Source: Nitrospirota bacterium
Lineage (GTDB): Bacteria; Nitrospirota; Thermodesulfovibrionia; Thermodesulfovibrionales; JdFR-85
DNA length: 6,830 nt
Assembly: GCA_015485235.1 (NCBI GenBank)
Contig: WFTX01000230.1
Span: 1 to 6,830 of the forward strand
Direction: 5' to 3'
In this document: positions 4,431-6,830 of the stretch, piece by piece
How the letters are laid out: every line of letters starts with the position of its first letter
Position numbering within the stretch: the stretch's first letter is position 1
Translations under genes and position numbers: made by a program
Notes under the pieces: model-generated
What the model was told of the DNA's origin: nothing
Seen by the model: only the letters and a program-made list of their open reading frames with translations
The model's database searches: none

Positions 4431-6017
4431 ATGAGAAAGGCAGGCATGGCATTTTTGTTGTTTTTTCTTCTGGTGTTGCTTGGCGGGACTCTCAGTGCAG
4501 GGGAGGTGGACTGTCTCCAGTGCCATCCCGACTTGAAGGAACACAAAGTCATTCACCCGGCTCTTGATATGGGTTGTACTGCCTGCCACGTCGGGCTGGA
4601 TGTCAGCAATATCCCACATAAAGTTACAAATGGTGTATCCAAAGGACTGATGGCGGAGCCCCCTGATCTATGCTATAACTGTCATGACCAGGGGATGTTC
4701 ACTCACAAGACTGTCCATCCAGCCCTTCAGATGGGTTGTACTGCCTGCCACAACCCACACGGCTCGGAAAATGAGAGAATGCTCCTTGCCGAGGTCCCGG
4801 CGCTCTGCTTTAACTGTCATGATGAGGGTATGTTCAAGAAGAAGTCAAGGCATCCGGCCCTTGATATGGGCTGTACAACCTGCCACAATCCCCATTCTTC
4901 GGACAATGAAAAGATGCTTCTGAGTTCACCTCCTGACTTATGTTACAACTGTCATGATCAGGGGATCTTTACAAAGAAACATGTCCACCCGGCCCTTGAT
5001 ATGGGTTGTACAATGTGTCATAACCCACACAGTTCCGACGCTGAAGGCAAGATGCTTGTAGCAGACCCCCCTGAACTCTGTTTCAATTGCCATGACCAGT
5101 CGCAGTTTTCAGGAAAGAAGACAATTCACCCGCCTGTACTTGCCGGGATGTGTACTTCCTGTCACAGCCCTCATTCAGAGAACCAGGAGAAACTTTTATT
5201 AAAGGACCCTCCTGAACTCTGCTTCAACTGTCACGACGAGAAGAAGATCCTGGGGAGGGTTAACCATCCACCGGTTGAGGCGGGTATGTGTACATCCTGT
5301 CACAACCCGCACCAGTCAGACAATGAAAAACTCCTTGTTGCCTCTCCTCCGGACCTCTGTTTCAACTGCCATGACAAGGAAAAGTTTACAACGGGCAAGG
5401 ACATACATCCACCCGTTGCTGCGGGGATGTGTACCACATGTCATGATCCCCATAATTCACAGGTAACTAAGATGCTCAAGAAGGACCTTCCGGCCCTCTG
5501 TTTTGACTGTCACGTCTCGGATGAACTTCAGGGCAGGAGAAAACACGGGCCTTTCAAGATTGGTATGTGTATGCAGTGCCATTATCCGCATCAGGGTGAA
5601 CTCCCTAAACTCTTGCGTCAAGAGGTCCCAGGACTCTGTTTCAAATGTCATCGTGAAGGTGATTTTGTGAAGAAGAAGGTGCATCCACCTGTGGCAGCTG
5701 GGCTCTGTCTGGAGTGTCACGGGACTCATACGACCAGATATGGCCACTTGAAGAAGCTGAAGTTGAACGATCTGTGTCTGAAATGTCACAAGAAGATTAC
5801 CGAAATACCTCATCCTGTGCCGAGTATAAGTGGCGGTAAAGGACATCCACTGAAAGGCAGGAAAGACCCGAGGCGCAAAGGACGCAGCTTCAGATGTATA
5901 AGCTGTCATGTCCCACACAGCAGTGACTGGGGGAAACTCTTCAGATATAAGGCTGATACTCCCATGGGGATATGCAAATACTGTCATGCCGAGCAGCATG
6001 GAGCGGAAGGGAAATAA
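4431..6017 (+). CDS. Exported 21-heme c-type cytochrome with doubled-CXXCH repeats
   Basis: A 528-residue cytochrome for electron transfer in the periplasm or at the cell surface. Seen: signal peptide (RK n-region, hydrophobic 7-19, likely cut after LSA near residue 23) and 21 CXXCH heme sites with first Cys at 28, 49, 81, 103, 126, 148, 171, 193, 217, 241, 264, 287, 310, 334, 357, 380, 403, 426, 449, 489 and 515. From 81 to 449 the spacing is 22-24 residues. Each repeat runs HP[AP]…GxCTxCHNPH…LC[FY]NCHD, the doubled-CXXCH pattern. About 26 further His, mainly in HP and PH positions, are enough for bis-His ligation of every heme (inference). A Lys/Arg/Gly-rich linker (467-487) precedes the last two hemes. 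There is no transmembrane segment after the signal and no lipobox. ATG 4431 has GGGGG upstream; ATG 4446 is an alternative, and an upstream in-frame TTG (4404) is unlikely. An NHL lipoprotein gene follows. Confidence 0.95.
   Translation: MRKAGMAFLLFFLLVLLGGTLSAGEVDCLQCHPDLKEHKVIHPALDMGCTACHVGLDVSNIPHKVTNGVSKGLMAEPPDLCYNCHDQGMFTHKTVHPALQMGCTACHNPHGSENERMLLAEVPALCFNCHDEGMFKKKSRHPALDMGCTTCHNPHSSDNEKMLLSSPPDLCYNCHDQGIFTKKHVHPALDMGCTMCHNPHSSDAEGKMLVADPPELCFNCHDQSQFSGKKTIHPPVLAGMCTSCHSPHSENQEKLLLKDPPELCFNCHDEKKILGRVNHPPVEAGMCTSCHNPHQSDNEKLLVASPPDLCFNCHDKEKFTTGKDIHPPVAAGMCTTCHDPHNSQVTKMLKKDLPALCFDCHVSDELQGRRKHGPFKIGMCMQCHYPHQGELPKLLRQEVPGLCFKCHREGDFVKKKVHPPVAAGLCLECHGTHTTRYGHLKKLKLNDLCLKCHKKITEIPHPVPSISGGKGHPLKGRKDPRRKGRSFRCISCHVPHSSDWGKLFRYKADTPMGICKYCHAEQHGAEGK
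4554..5810 (+). repeat. Nine in-gene doubled-heme repeat units in two subfamilies
   Basis: Units begin at the HP motif (HG in the eighth) at 4554, 4716, 4851, 4986, 5127, 5265, 5406, 5544 and 5682, so after the first 162-bp unit the period is 129-141 bp (43-47 residues). Units 1-4 start HPALxMGC, with DNA such as CTTGATATGGGTTGTAC shared nearly exactly between copies. Units 5-7 and 9 start HPPVxAGxC. Unit 8 (HGPFKIGMC) has diverged. A degenerate tenth unit from 5811 holds the last two hemes. This is a coding repeat from tandem duplication, not a CRISPR array. Confidence 0.85.
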
Positions 6018-6037
6018 AGACAGGCTGAGGGTACGAC

Positions 6038-6145
6038 AGGTATAGGTTAAGGTTGAGGAGATCAGTGGAAACCGGTCTTTTTCTGCGTTCATCTGCGTCC
6101 CGTTGTAGTTTTGAATTTTGGTGATTTGAATTTGTTTAGGATTTA
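6038..6145 (+). repeat. Composite intergenic repeat, copy B
   Basis: The spacer between cytochrome and NHL genes repeats the plan of copy A. It has four AGGTNN-type hexamers (6038-6061; the last three identical to the end of copy A), a 54-nt middle, then a 30-nt block (6116-6145) that matches 3458-3486 with one indel and one mismatch. AT-rich TTAG/AATTTAG units follow to about 6163. The middle differs from copy A and contains TCTGCGT twice (6082-6088, 6092-6098). No clear terminator is seen in the 165-bp spacer, so read-through into the NHL gene is possible. Confidence 0.75.
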
Positions 6146-6182
6146 GATATTAGAATTTAGAATTTGTGAGGTGGGGGGCTGA

Positions 6183-6830
6183 ATGAGAAAAAGCACTCAA
6201 CTTTTCATGGTCCTGCTCGTTTTTTTTCTTCTTGCCGGTTGTATCCCGCAGGAGGAAAAGAGACCGCGTCGATATACACTTTACTGGCCTGACCCTCCTG
6301 CAGCGCCTTCTCTTGTTTACAAGGGCATTTACAGGGGTGAAGCAGGCATCGCCTCAACGGCGATAGGTGTGATTGCCGGGAGGATTGAGATAAGGAAACC
6401 ATACGGGATTGCCGCTTCAGTGAAGGGTGATCTTTTCGTGACAGACCAGTTTCACAAGGCGGTCTTCAAGTTCGACAGGGCAAAGAAGAAGACCTCCACC
6501 TTCGGTCAAGGTATTCTCAGGTCTCCAATGGGAATAGCGGTCAGAGGGGAGAGGGTCTATGTTGCTGATGCATCTCTGAAGGAGGTGCTCATCTTCCGGG
6601 ACGGACGACTCAGCCGGAGGTTCGGTACAGGGATATTGAGGCGGCCTTCCGGCCTTGCTATTGACATGAGTGGAAGGGTGTATGTTGCCTCAACATTCGG
6701 TCATAGTATCGAGGTCTTCTCGGCAGAGGGAGAACATCTTTTTGGTTTTGGGGAAAAAGGTGTTGAGGAGGGAATGTTCTTTCTCCCTACAGATATAGAT
6801 ATAAGTGGAAGGAAGGTGTATGTAGTAGAT
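6183..6830 (+). CDS. NHL-repeat beta-propeller lipoprotein (N-terminal part; runs off the window)
   Basis: 216 codons are visible, open to the window end. Seen: basic start (MRKS), hydrophobic 7-18 and lipobox LAGC with Cys20, followed by Ile-Pro, so probably outer-membrane directed. A short proline-rich linker with WPDPPAAP (35-42) comes next, then propeller blades of about 40 residues. Their matching segments are KPYGIAASVKGDLFVTDQ (72-89), SPMGIAVRGERVYVADA (114-130), RPSGLAIDMSGRVYVAS (154-170) and LPTDIDISGRKVYVVD (201-216). NHL propellers are binding scaffolds; no enzyme motif is visible. Start ATG 6183 is backed by GAGGTGGGGGG (6168-6178) just upstream. It follows the cytochrome on the same strand after 165 bp, so a role in anchoring or assembling an envelope electron-transfer complex is plausible but unproven. 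Confidence 0.9.
   Translation, partial: MRKSTQLFMVLLVFFLLAGCIPQEEKRPRRYTLYWPDPPAAPSLVYKGIYRGEAGIASTAIGVIAGRIEIRKPYGIAASVKGDLFVTDQFHKAVFKFDRAKKKTSTFGQGILRSPMGIAVRGERVYVADASLKEVLIFRDGRLSRRFGTGILRRPSGLAIDMSGRVYVASTFGHSIEVFSAEGEHLFGFGEKGVEEGMFFLPTDIDISGRKVYVVD

Noticed and set aside
4554..5810. Regular period of about 138 bp, considered as a CRISPR array or satellite
   Set aside because: Units are in frame, encode doubled-CXXCH heme motifs, and vary at synonymous positions; no spacer/repeat division exists.
6066..6086. ACCGGT followed by CTTTTTC as a terminator for the cytochrome
   Set aside because: The palindrome is only 6 bp with no room for a loop, so it cannot form a proper stem-loop.
5457..6092. 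211-residue open frame antisense to the cytochrome C-terminal half
   Set aside because: It is a shadow of the repetitive CXXCH-coding strand; the plus frame has a signal peptide and 21 heme motifs.

Overview
The window looks like bacterial chromosome from an anaerobic or respiratory Gram-negative lineage. Two lipoprotein signal sequences, a secreted 21-heme c-type cytochrome, and a dispersed 'GTCATTGCGAGG…GCAATCTC' type palindromic repeat all point that way. From memory, that repeat and the loose oligomer repeats in the spacers resemble what is seen in Nitrospirota and Desulfobacterota genomes. That taxonomic guess is inference and no search was run. There are no tRNA or rRNA genes, no CRISPR array and no transposase.

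Left half (1-3337): surface-glycan genes. A truncated family 2 glycosyltransferase (1-274, minus) resembles ArnC/dolichol-phosphate-mannose synthases. An imperfect 151-bp inverted-repeat element (357-507) follows, then a minimal (MNT-type) nucleotidyltransferase (543-1043, minus). That protein has no HEPN partner beside it and carries Asn where the family has its second catalytic Asp. A 55-bp divergent spacer holds back-to-back promoter-like sequences. It leads into a plus-strand pair: a DegT/ArnB-type sugar aminotransferase (1099-2238) and an extended-SDR nucleotide-sugar dehydratase/epimerase (2312-3337). The SDR enzyme would make a keto sugar, the aminotransferase would aminate it, and the glycosyltransferase could move a sugar to a lipid carrier or glycan.

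Right half (3338-6830): a cell-envelope electron-transfer module. A lipoprotein of unknown function (3505-4311, minus) diverges from a 528-residue cytochrome (4431-6017, plus). The cytochrome has 21 CXXCH motifs in 43-54-residue doubled-heme repeats. After 165 bp comes the start of an NHL-repeat beta-propeller lipoprotein (6183 to the window end). The three products are all predicted to be exported, which fits a periplasmic, outer-membrane or cell-surface electron conduit.

The spacers at 3338-3504 and 6018-6182 share the same two repeat blocks in the same order and orientation, so the lipoprotein-cytochrome pair lies between two direct copies of a composite intergenic repeat. The most unusual points are the very regular heme spacing, the Asp-to-Asn change in the orphan nucleotidyltransferase, the near-leaderless divergent promoters and the duplicated composite spacer. 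I see no clear intrinsic terminator anywhere in the window.
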